From positions 62,001 to 126,000 of the forward strand of contig LPNH01000001.1 in assembly GCA_001543385.1 (NCBI GenBank): a stretch of DNA of 64,000 bases, in the 5' to 3' direction. Both the position numbers and the translations under genes were made by a program. The DNA is from Candidatus Hemicellulosilyticus sp. P3 (GTDB taxonomy: Bacteria > Bacteroidota > Bacteroidia > Bacteroidales > P3). The notes under the pieces were generated by a model. It was not told where the DNA came from and did not search any database. It worked only from the letters and a program-made list of their open reading frames with translations. Shown here piece after piece: positions 43,814 through 54,443 of the stretch (position 1 is the stretch's first letter; each line of letters starts with the position of its first letter).

Positions 43814-46800
43814 ATGCAGGATAAGGCTCAGTTTGTCATCTGCAAGGCTTCGGCCGGTTCCGGCAAGACTTATACGTTGGTGCGGGAGTATCTGCGTCTG
43901 GCTTTCGATGTGCCCGAAGCCGAATGGCCGCATCAATTCCGGCGCATTCTGGCCATCACTTTCACCAATAAGGCTGCCAATGAGATGAAGGAACGTGTGC
44001 TCACCTGTTTGGACGGCATGTCGCAGCACGGCACGGAGACAGCCATGGGCGCCGATTTGGCCCGGATGCTGGGGTGGACCGACAGTCGGATACGGATGGC
44101 GGCCGCAACAGTGCATGCCGCCATACTCCATGGCTACTCGGATTTTGCCGTCAGCACAATAGACCGCTTTATGAGCCGCATCGTTCACACCTTTGCCCGT
44201 GACCTCCATCTGCCGGTCGGGTTTGAGGTGGTGACTGACGGTTCGCAGCTGCTCGATGTCTCGGTTGACACGCTGCTTGACCTGGCTGGCCAACCCGGCG
44301 AGCAGGACCTCTCGGATATACTCTGTGACTTTATTGCCAACAAGATGGAGGATGGCAAAAGCAATTTATTTGAGAAGAAAGGTCTTGGCGGCAAGCACAG
44401 CATTGACGGCAGTATCAGGGAGCTGGCCAAAGCGCTTTTTCAGGAGGACGTGCCTGGTTATCTGAACCGTTTGTCGCACTTGGGCATGCATGATTTCCGG
44501 GAGTTGAACCGCACCTACCGTGCTGAAAATGCACGCCTCGAGCAGCGGGTGGCCGGCGAGGCTCGCGAGGTGTTGCGGCTTTGCGCCGAGCGGGGGCTGA
44601 CGGGCGAGATGTTTTATTATGGCAACAGCGGTGTTTATTCTTATTTCGCCCGTTGCGCCGCAGGCCAGCTGGTGTGGCCTGCCCCCGGCAGGGTGGTGGA
44701 TTTTTTCAGCGGCGGAAAACGTGCCGGGAGCAAATGCCCTGTTGACGCCGCGGCTGCTATCGACGATATTTACCCTCGTATGGAGTCCGCCTATCGTCAT
44801 ATCGACGCTTGGCTTGAGGTGGAACTGCCGCGCTACAACACCCGCAAGGAATTGCTCAGGCACCTCTTCCCGCTGGCGTTGCTGGGCCGTATCGCGCAGT
44901 TGGTGGAACAGCAATACGGCGAACAGGAGGTGATTCATATTTCGGAATTCAACAAGCAGATTTTTAATGTTGTACAGAATGAGCCCATGCCGTTTGTCTA
45001 CGAGCGTATCGGCAGTCGCTACCGGTATTATCTGATTGATGAGTTTCAAGACACCTCCCGGATGCAGTGGCAAAATTTGCTGCCTTTGGTGTCGAACAGT
45101 GTGTCGGCAGGTGGTTTTGCCTTGGTGGTGGGCGACGCCAAGCAGGCTATCTACCGTTTTCGTCAAGGCGATGTGGAGCAGTTTGTGGCGCTGCCGCATG
45201 TGGACAATGCTGTGCACGGCGCTTTGCTGGAACATCCGGGTGTGGCCGAGACAAGGCGTTTGGAGCGCAATTACCGCTCTGCCGCCACGGTGGTGAGATT
45301 CAACAATGATTTCTATCGTTGGCTTGCGGCTGAGCATCTGTGCGGCAATGAGATGCTGCACAGTATTTTTATCGGGGGCGACGCCGGGCATCCTGACCTG
45401 TGGCAGGAGCCTGTGCGTGACGGCGGGTTTGTGTCGATGGATTTCTGGAAGTCTGCGGGCCGTGACGGCGGCGAGGTGGACAAGATGTGGCGGCGTGTTT
45501 ATGACATTATCCGCCGGCAGGTTGACGAGATGGGTTACCGGCTGAGTGAAATCACTGTTTTGGCGCGTGACAAGAAAACGCTCAATGCCGTGGCCGCCTA
45601 TCTCTCCTCGTCGGCAGACGGCCGCACGCCGGTGCCCATGGTCTCGGAAGAGTCGTTTTTGCTCCGCAACAGCACTGCGGTGATGCTGTTGCGGGCGGCG
45701 TTGCTGTGGGTGGCAGACGAGCATGACCGGGTGGCGGCGTTGCAGGTGCTGGAGTACATGCACCGGCTGGGACTGTTGGAAGGTGACTATGCCGCGGCAG
45801 TGATTGAACGGGGGCTGGTCCATTTGTCCGACATTCTCTCGGCGGCAGGCTACGATATTCCGCGGGACATGCTTTGCGATCTGCCTCTCTATGAGTGTTG
45901 CGAGGCCTTGGTCCGGGCACTGCGTCTGCACGAGATCGAGACAGGCTATATCATTAGCATGCTGGGACGTGTGCAGGAGTATGGCCGTCGCCATCGCAAT
46001 CACATCGGTGAGTTTGTCGAGTGGTTCGACCGGCAGAATTTCTCACTCTCCACTCCCGACGTGCTGGACTCGGTGCATCTCTCCACCATCCATAAGGCCA
46101 AGGGTCTGGAGTCCCCCGTCATCATCTATGTCATCCCGCCTCATCGGGCCCCGCAGCAGAGTCTTTGGGTGGAGTTGGGGGAACATCTGGACGAGCTGTC
46201 GCTGCCGGTGAGCCCGGTGACTGTGGTGAAAGAGTCCACACCGTTGCTTTATGGAGCGCAGTTGCAGCAGGAGTCGTCGCGCCGTCAGATCGACGATGTC
46301 GACCTGCTCTATGTCGCCACCACACGACCGTGTGACAAACTTTATGTGTTGAGCGTCATGCGTGAAAGAAATGCCGGGGAGGGCTACGCCGAGTGGCTGT
46401 ATGCTTATGTCAGGCGGGAACCGCCTGCAGAGCCGTCGTTGGTGTGGCATCACGTGGACGACGGCGACGGCGAATGTTTCTCGTGCGGCGCCGACACTGC
46501 AGTGGAACGGCGTGACACCGCGGCCGGGGCGCTGCAGCGTCGGACGGTGCGCCCTACATTGCATTTCGTCCCTTGGGAGGAGAAGGTTGTTGTGGCTATG
46601 CCGCCTTCAGACGAAACGGGTCTCCGCGACGATCCGCGCCACTACGGTCTGGCTATGCATGAAATCCTGTCGCAGTTGATGGATGACAGTGATGTGGAGC
46701 AGGCTGTCGGGCTGTACTGCATGCGTCGACAGGCGCCCGAGGGCTGGCGTGACAGGTTGTGCCGGCAGATCCGCATGCTCTTTGAACGACCGGAGAGCGT

Positions 46801-47050
46801 CTGCTTTTTCGATCACCGCCACACGGTACGCAACGAGTGCGAGCTGATGTGTGACGGGCAGGTGTTGCGTCCCGACCGTGTTTTGTTCCTGCCACAGGAG
46901 GTGTGGATTGTCGATTTCAAAACCGGAGAGCCCGAGCATGGCCATTATGTCCAGGTGGAGGCTTACAAGCAGGCCTTGGCTGCAATGGGGTATGATTCCG
47001 TGCGCGGTTTTCTGCTGTACACTCAGACGGCTGATGTGACGGAGGTGTAG
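43814..47050 (+). CDS. UvrD-type helicase with C-terminal nuclease (AddA/RecB-like)
   Basis: 1078 residues. Helicase motifs occur in order: Walker A CKASAGSGKTYTLV (residues about 10-23), AITFTNKAANEMKER (Ia), YLIDEFQDTSRMQW (II), LVVGDAKQAIYRFRQGD (III), LERNYRSA (IV) and LSTIHKAKGLESPVII (V). A C-terminal PD-(D/E)xK nuclease is visible as VWIVDFKTGEP then YVQVEAYKQAL. This architecture processes double-strand ends for recombination. The expected AddB partner is not adjacent. Confidence 0.92.
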   Translation: MQDKAQFVICKASAGSGKTYTLVREYLRLAFDVPEAEWPHQFRRILAITFTNKAANEMKERVLTCLDGMSQHGTETAMGADLARMLGWTDSRIRMAAATVHAAILHGYSDFAVSTIDRFMSRIVHTFARDLHLPVGFEVVTDGSQLLDVSVDTLLDLAGQPGEQDLSDILCDFIANKMEDGKSNLFEKKGLGGKHSIDGSIRELAKALFQEDVPGYLNRLSHLGMHDFRELNRTYRAENARLEQRVAGEAREVLRLCAERGLTGEMFYYGNSGVYSYFARCAAGQLVWPAPGRVVDFFSGGKRAGSKCPVDAAAAIDDIYPRMESAYRHIDAWLEVELPRYNTRKELLRHLFPLALLGRIAQLVEQQYGEQEVIHISEFNKQIFNVVQNEPMPFVYERIGSRYRYYLIDEFQDTSRMQWQNLLPLVSNSVSAGGFALVVGDAKQAIYRFRQGDVEQFVALPHVDNAVHGALLEHPGVAETRRLERNYRSAATVVRFNNDFYRWLAAEHLCGNEMLHSIFIGGDAGHPDLWQEPVRDGGFVSMDFWKSAGRDGGEVDKMWRRVYDIIRRQVDEMGYRLSEITVLARDKKTLNAVAAYLSSSADGRTPVPMVSEESFLLRNSTAVMLLRAALLWVADEHDRVAALQVLEYMHRLGLLEGDYAAAVIERGLVHLSDILSAAGYDIPRDMLCDLPLYECCEALVRALRLHEIETGYIISMLGRVQEYGRRHRNHIGEFVEWFDRQNFSLSTPDVLDSVHLSTIHKAKGLESPVIIYVIPPHRAPQQSLWVELGEHLDELSLPVSPVTVVKESTPLLYGAQLQQESSRRQIDDVDLLYVATTRPCDKLYVLSVMRERNAGEGYAEWLYAYVRREPPAEPSLVWHHVDDGDGECFSCGADTAVERRDTAAGALQRRTVRPTLHFVPWEEKVVVAMPPSDETGLRDDPRHYGLAMHEILSQLMDDSDVEQAVGLYCMRRQAPEGWRDRLCRQIRMLFERPESVCFFDHRHTVRNECELMCDGQVLRPDRVLFLPQEVWIVDFKTGEPEHGHYVQVEAYKQALAAMGYDSVRGFLLYTQTADVTEV

Positions 47051-47109
47051 GCTTTCGCGGTCTCCGTCGTGGTTTGGCACGGCGCTGGCGGCCAACTTTT
47101 TTACATCAT

Positions 47110-47143
47110 TTTGTTCATAATTGAAAAAAAAGTGCTAATTTAG
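47110..47143 (+). promoter_or_regulatory. Probable promoter of the TonB gene
   Basis: TTTG (47110-47113) and TAATTTAG (47136-47143, one mismatch to TAnnTTTG) are 22 bases apart, 64 bases before the start codon. Confidence 0.4.
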
Positions 47144-47207
47144 CGCTCTGAAAGGGGATGCAAATATACATCTCATTGTTGCGATAATCAGTTAAAAACA
47201 AGACAAT

Positions 47208-47894
47208 ATGGAGCTAAAGAAGAGTCCGAAGGCCGACTTGGAACGCAAAAAGGGCATCTATCTGGAGATAGGTCTCGTGGTGGCGCTCATCATTACATTG
47301 GTGGCGTTCAATATCAAGTCCTACGACATTGAGGAGATCGAAATTTCGCAGCGTACCGCCGAGAATGTGGTGGACGAGGTGTTTTTTCAGACGGCGGAAG
47401 ACACACCTCCGCCTCCTGAACCGGAACAGCCCGAGGTGGCCACTGAACTGGTGGTTGTCGAGAACGATGCCGAAATCAAAAACGAGTTGGGTATTATCGA
47501 CGCGAGCGACGATGCCAACAAGGCCCAGGAGGAGTTTGTGCCTGTGGTGATTGAAGAGGAGGTTGTTGTCGAGGAGGAGGAGATTTTCCAGGTTGTGGAG
47601 GAAGACCCTGAGTTCCCCGGCGGCATGGAGGCTCTCTATAAGTATTTAGGTGAATCCATCAAATATCCCACGCTTGCCAAGGAAAACAATATTGAGGGCA
47701 AGGTGTATGTCACTTTTGTCGTCGAAAAGGACGGCAGCATCGCCAACCCGCGTATTTTGCGCGATATTGGCGGCGGTTGCGGTCAGGAGGCCATCCGTGT
47801 GGTGAAATCCATGCCCAAGTGGAAGGCCGGCAAACAGAGGGGCAAGAATGTGCGTGTGCAGTTCAACCTCCCCGTCTCCTTTAAACTGAACTAA
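47208..47894 (+). CDS. TonB-family energy transducer
   Basis: 228 residues. A short cytoplasmic start is followed by one membrane helix (IGLVVALIITLVAFNI, about residues 22-37). A periplasmic stretch rich in Pro and Glu follows (TPPPPEPEQPE, then EEEVVVEEEEIFQVVEED). The C-terminal TonB domain (about 140-228) has YPTLAKENNIEGKVYVTFVV and ends VRVQFNLPVSFKLN. It passes proton-motive energy to outer-membrane receptors such as the one at 15832. ExbB/ExbD are not nearby. Confidence 0.92.
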   Translation: MELKKSPKADLERKKGIYLEIGLVVALIITLVAFNIKSYDIEEIEISQRTAENVVDEVFFQTAEDTPPPPEPEQPEVATELVVVENDAEIKNELGIIDASDDANKAQEEFVPVVIEEEVVVEEEEIFQVVEEDPEFPGGMEALYKYLGESIKYPTLAKENNIEGKVYVTFVVEKDGSIANPRILRDIGGGCGQEAIRVVKSMPKWKAGKQRGKNVRVQFNLPVSFKLN

Positions 47895-47916
47895 GACAAA
47901 TTTATCAATACGGACG

Positions 47917-47949
47917 AGGCCGCCCCTTATCGGCGGCCTCTCTTTTTGT
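47917..47949 (+). terminator. Rho-independent terminator after the TonB gene
   Basis: A perfect nine-base stem GAGGCCGCC / GGCGGCCTC with loop CCTTATC is followed by TCTTTTTG. The next ATG follows 16 bases later. Confidence 0.9.
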
Positions 47950-47965
47950 CAGATATTACCGGGCT

Positions 47966-49924
47966 ATGATAGCTGTCAGCAACTTGTCGGTGCAATTCAC
48001 CGGACAGAATCTTTTCGACCATGTGACTTTCAATATCGCCGACCGGGACCGGATTGGCCTGGTGGGGCGTAACGGCGCAGGCAAGTCGACACTGCTCAAA
48101 ATTCTTTGCGGCCGGCAGTCGGCCGAGACAGGAAGTGTTGTGACGGCGTCGGGCCAGACCGTGGGCTACCTGCCGCAGGAGATGGTGCCTGACACGTCGG
48201 GCACCGTGGCTGACGAGGCGATGCGTGCATTTAGTCACATTGAAGAGTTAGAAGCTTTGCAGCAGCGGCTCACAGACGAGATTGCCGTCCGCACGGACTA
48301 TGAGTCGCCGGGTTACGAGCGACTGCTTAACCGCCACAATGAGGTGACGGAGCAGATTGTGTTGATGGGAGGCGACAGCCGCCGCGAACAGACGGAGAAG
48401 GTGCTGCTGGGCCTGGGTTTCAGCCATGCCGACTTCGGAAGGCCTGTGGCGGAGTTCAGCGGAGGGTGGCAGATGCGGGTCGAGTTGGCCAAACTGCTGT
48501 TGCAACGCCCCGACTTTCTGTTGCTCGACGAGCCGACCAACCACCTTGATATAGAGTCGATACAGTGGCTTGAGGATTTTTTGGGCGGTTATCCGGGTGC
48601 GGTTGTCCTGGTGTCGCATGACCGCACTTTTCTTGACCGTATCACCCAGCGTACCATTGAGATTACGGCCGGTCGCATTTATGACTACCGCTGTTCTTAT
48701 TCCGAGTATGTGCTCCAGATGCAGGAACGGCGGGCCAGCCAGATGGCACAACTGACCGCACAGCAACGGCAGGTGGCTCAGATCGAGGCGTTTATTGAAC
48801 GATTTCGCTATAAGGCGACAAAGTCCCGACAGGTGCAGTCTCGCATTAAGATGCTCGACAGGATGGAGACGGTGCGGGTTGACGAGGTGTCGACGGACAG
48901 CATTCATTTCCATTTCCAGCCGGCGCCGCATAGCGGCAAGATTGTTGTAGAGACTCAGCATCTGGGCAAGGCCTATGGCGGACATCAGGTGTTCGACAAT
49001 GTGGATATGCTTGTCGCCAGCGGCAGCAAGGTGGCTTTTGTGGGTCGCAATGGTGAGGGGAAGTCCACTTTGGCCAAGATTATTGTAGGCGAGTTGACCG
49101 ATTATAGCGGCATGTTTCGTCTCGGAGCACAGGTCAAGGTGGGCTATTACGCACAAAACCAAGCTGCCATGCTGGATGGAGAGAAGACGGTCTTCCAAAC
49201 AATCGATGACATTGCTGTCGGTGAAATCCGCCCCAAGATACGCAATATTTTGGGTAGTTTTCTTTTTGACGAGGATGACATTGAGAAGCGTGTCAAGGTT
49301 CTTAGCGGCGGCGAAAAGGCGCGTTTGGCCTTGGCCAAGCTGTTGTTGACGCCATTCAACCTGCTGGTGCTTGACGAGCCGACCAACCATCTGGACATGG
49401 ATTCGAAGGACATTCTCAAAAATGCGCTGTTACAATATAAGGGTACGCTGATTGTGGTGTCTCATGACCGCGATTTCCTGCAGGGACTTACAGAGTGCCT
49501 GTATGAGTTTCGGGATGGCGGTGTGCACGAATTCAAGGGCGATATATTTGAGTTTTTAGACAGTCGCCGGATGACGGATCTCAAATCCCTTGACGCGGCA
49601 CGGCGTCCTTCAGCGCCGACGGTCTCCGCTAACGGCGGACAAGTGCGCACTTCAAAGGAGAGTTATCTGCAGGCGAAGGAGAGGGAACGTAAGTTGCGGC
49701 AATTGCGTCAGGTTGTGCGGCAATGCGAAGACGAGATTGCCATTCTCGAGGAGCAGCTGGCTGTGAAGGAGTCGGTGCTGGCGACGGGTGAACTGCAGGA
49801 TGCCGATTTCTATGCCGGTTATGAAACACTGAAGAATCAGCTGGAGCGGCGTATGGCAGACTGGGAAGCTGCCGGACAGCGGCTGGCCGAGGCGGAAAGC
49901 GACACGGTGCATGCCCGTGGCTGA
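47966..49924 (+). CDS. ABC-F ATPase (Uup/YheS-like)
   Basis: 652 residues. There are two cassettes: Walker A GRNGAGKSTLL (about residue 35) with LLLDEPTNHLD, and GRNGEGKSTLA (about residue 355) with LVLDEPTNHLD; signatures read FSGGWQMRVELA and LSGGEKARLALA. The linker between them has FRYKATKSRQVQSRIKML, and a C-terminal coiled coil (about 560-650) is present, as in Uup. Such proteins act on the ribosome or on nucleic-acid structures. It is not an antibiotic-resistance type I can name. Confidence 0.93.
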   Translation: MIAVSNLSVQFTGQNLFDHVTFNIADRDRIGLVGRNGAGKSTLLKILCGRQSAETGSVVTASGQTVGYLPQEMVPDTSGTVADEAMRAFSHIEELEALQQRLTDEIAVRTDYESPGYERLLNRHNEVTEQIVLMGGDSRREQTEKVLLGLGFSHADFGRPVAEFSGGWQMRVELAKLLLQRPDFLLLDEPTNHLDIESIQWLEDFLGGYPGAVVLVSHDRTFLDRITQRTIEITAGRIYDYRCSYSEYVLQMQERRASQMAQLTAQQRQVAQIEAFIERFRYKATKSRQVQSRIKMLDRMETVRVDEVSTDSIHFHFQPAPHSGKIVVETQHLGKAYGGHQVFDNVDMLVASGSKVAFVGRNGEGKSTLAKIIVGELTDYSGMFRLGAQVKVGYYAQNQAAMLDGEKTVFQTIDDIAVGEIRPKIRNILGSFLFDEDDIEKRVKVLSGGEKARLALAKLLLTPFNLLVLDEPTNHLDMDSKDILKNALLQYKGTLIVVSHDRDFLQGLTECLYEFRDGGVHEFKGDIFEFLDSRRMTDLKSLDAARRPSAPTVSANGGQVRTSKESYLQAKERERKLRQLRQVVRQCEDEIAILEEQLAVKESVLATGELQDADFYAGYETLKNQLERRMADWEAAGQRLAEAESDTVHARG

Positions 49925-49938
49925 CCGACGGTGCCGGC

Positions 49939-51204
49939 TTATGTGCAGTGTGTGGCGGCGGCGTAGGCTGTGGAAAAGGCGATCTGCAGGTTGTAGCCGC
50001 CGGTGTCGGCGTCGAGGTCGAGTACTTCGCCTGTCCAATACAGCCCGTCGACAAGGCGTGATTCCATGGTTTGCGGGTTCACCTCTTTGAGGCTGACTCC
50101 GCCTTGGGTGACAATGGCTTCGTTGAACGACTGCGTGGCGGTGATATTCAATGTGCAGTCTTTTAGGAACCGAAGCAGCCGGTGCCGTTCTGCGGCGTTG
50201 ATTTGGTGCAGTCTTTTGTAGTATTCGATGTGCAGCCGTTTCAGGGCCAGTGGGACCAGTTCGGCGGGGAGCCACAGCCGCAGCGCGTCGTGAAACAGGC
50301 GTCGCCCGTTGCCGTCGAGGTCGCGTCTCAGTCTTTGGTCCAGCTCGTCGTCGTCAATGGCCGGCTTGAGGTTAATATGGGCGACGAGTTGTTCTCCGCT
50401 GTTCAGCCGCCGGCTGACAAGGCGGCTGGCGGAGAGGACAATGGGGCCGCCAATGCCGTCGGCATTGAAGTTCATCTCACCGAACAGCTCGCAAAGCTTG
50501 TGGCCGTTGGCTTGGGTGAGGGTGAGCCGTACATTACGCAGCACAAACCCTTCCAGGTCGGGAGGCAGTGTGTCGCTGCAGACAAGCGGCACGAGCGAAG
50601 GTACCGGCGGGACAACGGTGTGCCCGCATTCTTGCGCCCAGAGAAAACCGGCGCCTGTCGATCCGGTGGTGGGGTATGAGAGTCCGCCTGTGGCTACAAT
50701 GACGTTTCGCGCGGAAAGGCTTTCGCCGTTTTGGAGCCGCACGCCACGGATATGCGGTTTGTCACCGGCATGTAGCGGCTCCGCCATCAGCAGCGAGCGC
50801 ACCATGCTGTTTTTCCGAATGGTGACGTGGCTATTGCGCTCTAATTCGCCGACGAGGGCCAAAAAGATGTCAAGCGCCCGTCCGCTGGCGGGGAAGACAC
50901 GGCCGCCGCGTTCTTCAACCAGCGCCACACCCCGCTGTTCGAAGAATGACATTAATTCGCGGTTGAAGAAGCGTGAGTAGCAGTTGCGCAGGAAGCGGCT
51001 GTCAGAGCCTATATGCGGAAGGGTGTCCTTGATCGGGGCGGTGTTGGTCAGGTTGCAACGACCTTTGCCGGTGATACGCAGTTTGCGTCCCGGTTGGTCC
51101 ATCTTTTCCAGCAGCAACACGCGGGCTCCCCGTTCTGCTGCCACGACAGCGGCCATCAGTCCGGCGGCGCCGGCTCCCACAACAATGATGTCGTTATCGG
51201 GCAA
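49939..51204 (-). CDS. NAD(P)/FAD-dependent oxidoreductase, HI0933/BaiN family
   Basis: 421 residues. The dinucleotide-binding start IVVGAGAAGLMAAVVAAERG is followed by LEKMDQPGRKLRITGKGRCN, the family-specific segment. Later come VATGGLSYPTTGSTG and near the C-terminus WTGEVLDLDADTGGYNLQIA, which contacts FAD. The activity of this family is mostly unknown; one member reduces bile-acid intermediates. It overlaps the universal stress gene upstream by 11 bases, so both are made from one message. Confidence 0.92.
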   Translation of the reverse strand: MPDNDIIVVGAGAAGLMAAVVAAERGARVLLLEKMDQPGRKLRITGKGRCNLTNTAPIKDTLPHIGSDSRFLRNCYSRFFNRELMSFFEQRGVALVEERGGRVFPASGRALDIFLALVGELERNSHVTIRKNSMVRSLLMAEPLHAGDKPHIRGVRLQNGESLSARNVIVATGGLSYPTTGSTGAGFLWAQECGHTVVPPVPSLVPLVCSDTLPPDLEGFVLRNVRLTLTQANGHKLCELFGEMNFNADGIGGPIVLSASRLVSRRLNSGEQLVAHINLKPAIDDDELDQRLRRDLDGNGRRLFHDALRLWLPAELVPLALKRLHIEYYKRLHQINAAERHRLLRFLKDCTLNITATQSFNEAIVTQGGVSLKEVNPQTMESRLVDGLYWTGEVLDLDADTGGYNLQIAFSTAYAAATHCT

Positions 51205-52027
51205 AGTTGATATAATCTTCGGGGTGGAGGCTCAACACCGGAATTTGCGACTTATGCACAATCTGTTGTGCGTTGGTGCCAAGGAAGAGCTGTTTGACAA
51301 ATTTGTCCTGTTCCGTGTGGATGACCAGCAGGTCGGCATTGATTTCGTAGGCGTAGGAAAGGATGGTGTCGCAGGCGTTGGTCGACTTTCTGACCGTCAT
51401 GGTGTGCGGGATGTGCTCCGCTTCCAGATAGTCGGCCGATTGTTTCATATATGCGTGTAACGTTTGTTCTTCGGCCGGTATGTCCTGCAGGCCCAGAATA
51501 TGCACATGCGAACCAAATATGCGGGCCATCATGCTGGCCGGGCGTATCTTTTCGCGGGAACTGGTCGATACGCGGATGGGCACGACGATGTGTTCCAGGC
51601 TTTTGTGGAAGTTGAACCCCTGGCGGATGGAGAGGGTGGGGCAGGGGGCCTCCTGCACAATGCGCACGGCGGTGCTGCCCATCCAGTATTTCTCAAAGCC
51701 GCTGGCTCCGTTGGTGCCGATGACAATCATCTGGGCTTTCTCCTTGCGGGCTTGGTCGGCCAGCACGCTGGACACCCGTCCGTGCAGCACTTCGTAGTGT
51801 ATCGACATGGGTGCGATCTGTTCCCGGTGTTTCTCGCAGAGGTCTCTCATTTTTTCCTCTGAAAGCCGTTTCAGCGTTTCGCGTTCCTGTTCGCTTACGA
51901 GGATGCGCTCCTGTTGCACCCATACAAGCTTGATGTCCGCTTTGAGGGCACGGGCTATGTCAGTGGCCACTTCAAGCGCCACATACGAGCCTTCTGAAAA
52001 ATCAGTACCGACGATGATGGAATTCAT
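51194..52027 (-). CDS. Universal stress protein, two UspA domains
   Basis: 277 residues from ATG 52027 (MNSIIVGTDFSEGSYVALEV); the upstream ATG adds nine residues without conservation. The first domain (about 1-145) has the ATP-binding pattern VIGTNGASGFEKYWMGSTAV (Gly-x2-Gly-x9-Gly-Ser/Thr). The second domain (about 150-277) is more diverged and lacks the full pattern (GTNAQQIVHKSQIPVLSL). Such tandem proteins respond to stress or nucleotide level. It is co-transcribed with the flavoprotein. Confidence 0.9.
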   Translation of the reverse strand: MNSIIVGTDFSEGSYVALEVATDIARALKADIKLVWVQQERILVSEQERETLKRLSEEKMRDLCEKHREQIAPMSIHYEVLHGRVSSVLADQARKEKAQMIVIGTNGASGFEKYWMGSTAVRIVQEAPCPTLSIRQGFNFHKSLEHIVVPIRVSTSSREKIRPASMMARIFGSHVHILGLQDIPAEEQTLHAYMKQSADYLEAEHIPHTMTVRKSTNACDTILSYAYEINADLLVIHTEQDKFVKQLFLGTNAQQIVHKSQIPVLSLHPEDYINFAR

Positions 52028-52110
52028 AGTTGTTTTCAGTGTTTTATTTTTCAATAACGGAACAGTTTGCTTTTTAGTATGGGTGTGGATGCCATTTTCC
52101 CTCTTTTTTG

Positions 52111-52118
52111 TATCTTTG
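52111..52118 (+). promoter_or_regulatory. TAnnTTTG box of the ruvB operon
   Basis: TATCTTTG matches exactly and sits 44 bases before the ruvB ATG. A second similar CATCTTTG follows at 52120-52127. Confidence 0.6.
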
Positions 52119-52162
52119 CATCTTTGTTAGGATTAAGAAGATAATATAGCTCCGAAATTATT

Positions 52163-53191
52163 ATGAACGACAATCTGGATGCTACGGGACACGGCCAGTC
52201 CGCCCAGGAACGTGAGGCGGAACGGGCGCTGCGGCCTCAGGGGTTCGACAGTTTCGCCGGACAGCGGCAGGTGGTCGACAATCTGCGTGTCTTTGTGCGT
52301 GCAGCCCGTGAGCGCGGCGAACCTTTGGACCATGTGCTGCTCTATGGCCCTCCGGGTTTGGGTAAGACAACGCTTAGCAATATTATCGCCAACGAATTGT
52401 GTGTCGGTATCAAGACCACCAGCGGTCCTGTGCTGGACAAACCGGGCGATCTGGCCGGATTGCTCACGTCGTTGCAGCCCAACGATGTGCTTTTTATTGA
52501 CGAGATACACCGTCTGTCACCCGTTGTCGAAGAATATCTCTACTCCGCTATGGAGGATTTCCGTATCGATATCATGATCGAGAGCGGTCCGGCAGCCCGT
52601 TCGGTGCAGTTGAAGCTCAAACCGTTCACCCTCATCGGCGCCACTACACGCAGCGGAATGCTGACGGCGCCGCTACGCGCCCGTTTCGGCATCAACAGCC
52701 GTTTGGAGTATTACGATGCCGAGACGTTGACCAGCATCGTCAACCGTTCGGCACGTTTGCTGGATGTGAAGATAACCAGCGAGAGCGCCATCGAGATAGC
52801 GCGTCGCAGCCGTGGCACACCCCGTATTGCCAACCGACTGTTGCGCCGTGTGCGTGACTTTGCCCAGGTGAAGGGTGACGGCACCATCACACTCGACATC
52901 GCCCGTTATGCTCTCCAGGCTCTCAATGTCGACCGCAATGGTTTGGACGAGATGGACATTCGTATCCTGAACACTATCATAGACAAGTTCAAAGGCGGAC
53001 CGGTGGGTGTGGGCACCCTGGCCACTGCTGTCGGCGAGGATGCCGGTACGGTGGAGGAGGTCTACGAACCGTATCTCATCCAGGAAGGCTATCTCATGCG
53101 TACCCCCCGAGGGCGTGAGGTGACTCCCATGGCATACAGGCACTTGGGAAAAATCAAAGCCGGCGGCAGCCAGCAGGCCTTGGATTTATAA
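52163..53191 (+). CDS. ruvB: Holliday junction branch migration ATPase RuvB
   Basis: 342 residues. Walker [15 protein letters not shown] (residues 61-74), Walker [11 protein letters not shown] (111-120), sensor 1 [18 protein letters not shown] and the C-terminal winged helix with [16 protein letters not shown] are all in place. With RuvA it drives branch migration during recombination. It leads a rightward series: hutI starts 16 bases later. Confidence 0.97.
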   Translation: MNDNLDATGHGQSAQEREAERALRPQGFDSFAGQRQVVDNLRVFVRAARERGEPLDHVLLYGPPGLGKTTLSNIIANELCVGIKTTSGPVLDKPGDLAGLLTSLQPNDVLFIDEIHRLSPVVEEYLYSAMEDFRIDIMIESGPAARSVQLKLKPFTLIGATTRSGMLTAPLRARFGINSRLEYYDAETLTSIVNRSARLLDVKITSESAIEIARRSRGTPRIANRLLRRVRDFAQVKGDGTITLDIARYALQALNVDRNGLDEMDIRILNTIIDKFKGGPVGVGTLATAVGEDAGTVEEVYEPYLIQEGYLMRTPRGREVTPMAYRHLGKIKAGGSQQALDL

Positions 53192-53207
53192 TTTTATTAC
53201 ATTGTTT

Positions 53208-54443
53208 ATGCGAACACTGATTACGAATATCAAGGAGTTGGTCCAGGTGGAGTATTGCCCCAAGCTTCGAGCCGTGGGCAAGGAGATGGCCCGGATAGAG
53301 ACTGTAAAAGATGCATATCTTCTTGTGGAGGATGGTTTTATCAAGGATTTCGGTCCGATGGGCATGCTGGCGGAACAGACGGCGGACCGTGTTGTTGACG
53401 CCACCGGACGCATGGTGTTCCCGTCGTTTTGCGATTCCCACACTCATCTTGTCTATGCCGGCAGCCGGGAGATTGAGTACTGCGACAAAATACGCGGCCT
53501 TTCGTATGAGGAAATTGCCAAGCGGGGAGGCGGCATCTTGAACAGTGCCAAGCGTGTGCAGGAAGCGTCGGAGCAGCAACTCTATGACGATGCTTTCTTG
53601 CGTTTGGAGCAAATGATCGACTTTGGCAGCGGCGCCGTTGAGATCAAGAGCGGATATGGTATGACCGTCGAGGCCGAGATGAAGATGTTGCGCGTCATCC
53701 GCCGCCTGAAGGAGACTTCTCCGTTGACCATCAAGTCCACACTGCTGGGCGCACATGGTATACCGATGGAATATCGCGGCCGACAGGAAGCCTTTGTCGA
53801 CCTCGTTGTCCATGAGATGATACCGCACGCGGCGGAGGAAGGATTGGCCGACTATATCGACGTGTTCTGTGACCAGGGTTTCTTTACGGTCGTTGACACG
53901 GACCGTATGCTTGAGGCCGGTGCCAAGTACGGCCTGCGGGCCAAGATTCACGCCAATGAGCTGGCCTATAGCGGAGGCATTCAGTGTGCGGTGCGATGGA
54001 ATGCGCTCAGTTGCGACCATTTGGAATATACCGGCGACGAGGAGATTGAGGCGCTGAGAGGTAGTGAAACCATGCCCACAGTGTTGCCTGGCGCGGCGTT
54101 CTTTCTGGGTATGGTGCATGCCCCGGTGCGCAAGATGATGGATGCCGGCCTCGGGGTGGCTATGGCCAGCGACTGCAACCCCGGCTCATCTCCCAGCACC
54201 AATATGCAGCTTATCCTCAGTATGGCCTGCATCAACTACCGCATGTTGCCTGAGGAGGCCCTCAACGCAGTGACGCTCAACAGCGCCTATGCCATGGGGG
54301 TCAGTCGCGAACTGGGCACCATCGCTGTCGGCAAACGGGCTGACTTTTACATCACCAAGCCGATTCCCAGTTATGAATATATGCCCTACGCTTATGGTGA
54401 AAATAAGGTGGAGCGTGTTTTTCTCAACGGGCTTGAGGTATGA
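53208..54443 (+). CDS. hutI: Imidazolonepropionase
   Basis: 411 residues from ATG 53208; a TTG two codons earlier is less likely. It is an amidohydrolase with the metal motif [18 protein letters not shown] (His-Thr-His at about 78-80), [19 protein letters not shown] substrate loops, [11 protein letters not shown] and [18 protein letters not shown]. It opens imidazolone propionate in histidine breakdown. The other hut genes are not here. It lies between ruvB and lolD, overlapping lolD by four bases. Confidence 0.96.
   Translation: MRTLITNIKELVQVEYCPKLRAVGKEMARIETVKDAYLLVEDGFIKDFGPMGMLAEQTADRVVDATGRMVFPSFCDSHTHLVYAGSREIEYCDKIRGLSYEEIAKRGGGILNSAKRVQEASEQQLYDDAFLRLEQMIDFGSGAVEIKSGYGMTVEAEMKMLRVIRRLKETSPLTIKSTLLGAHGIPMEYRGRQEAFVDLVVHEMIPHAAEEGLADYIDVFCDQGFFTVVDTDRMLEAGAKYGLRAKIHANELAYSGGIQCAVRWNALSCDHLEYTGDEEIEALRGSETMPTVLPGAAFFLGMVHAPVRKMMDAGLGVAMASDCNPGSSPSTNMQLILSMACINYRMLPEEALNAVTLNSAYAMGVSRELGTIAVGKRADFYITKPIPSYEYMPYAYGENKVERVFLNGLEV

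Noticed and set aside
44366-46003. A 545-codon open frame on the minus strand.
   Set aside because: It is opposite the AddA-like helicase, where the plus-strand frame has all helicase motifs. The antisense frame is a by-product of GC-rich codon use.
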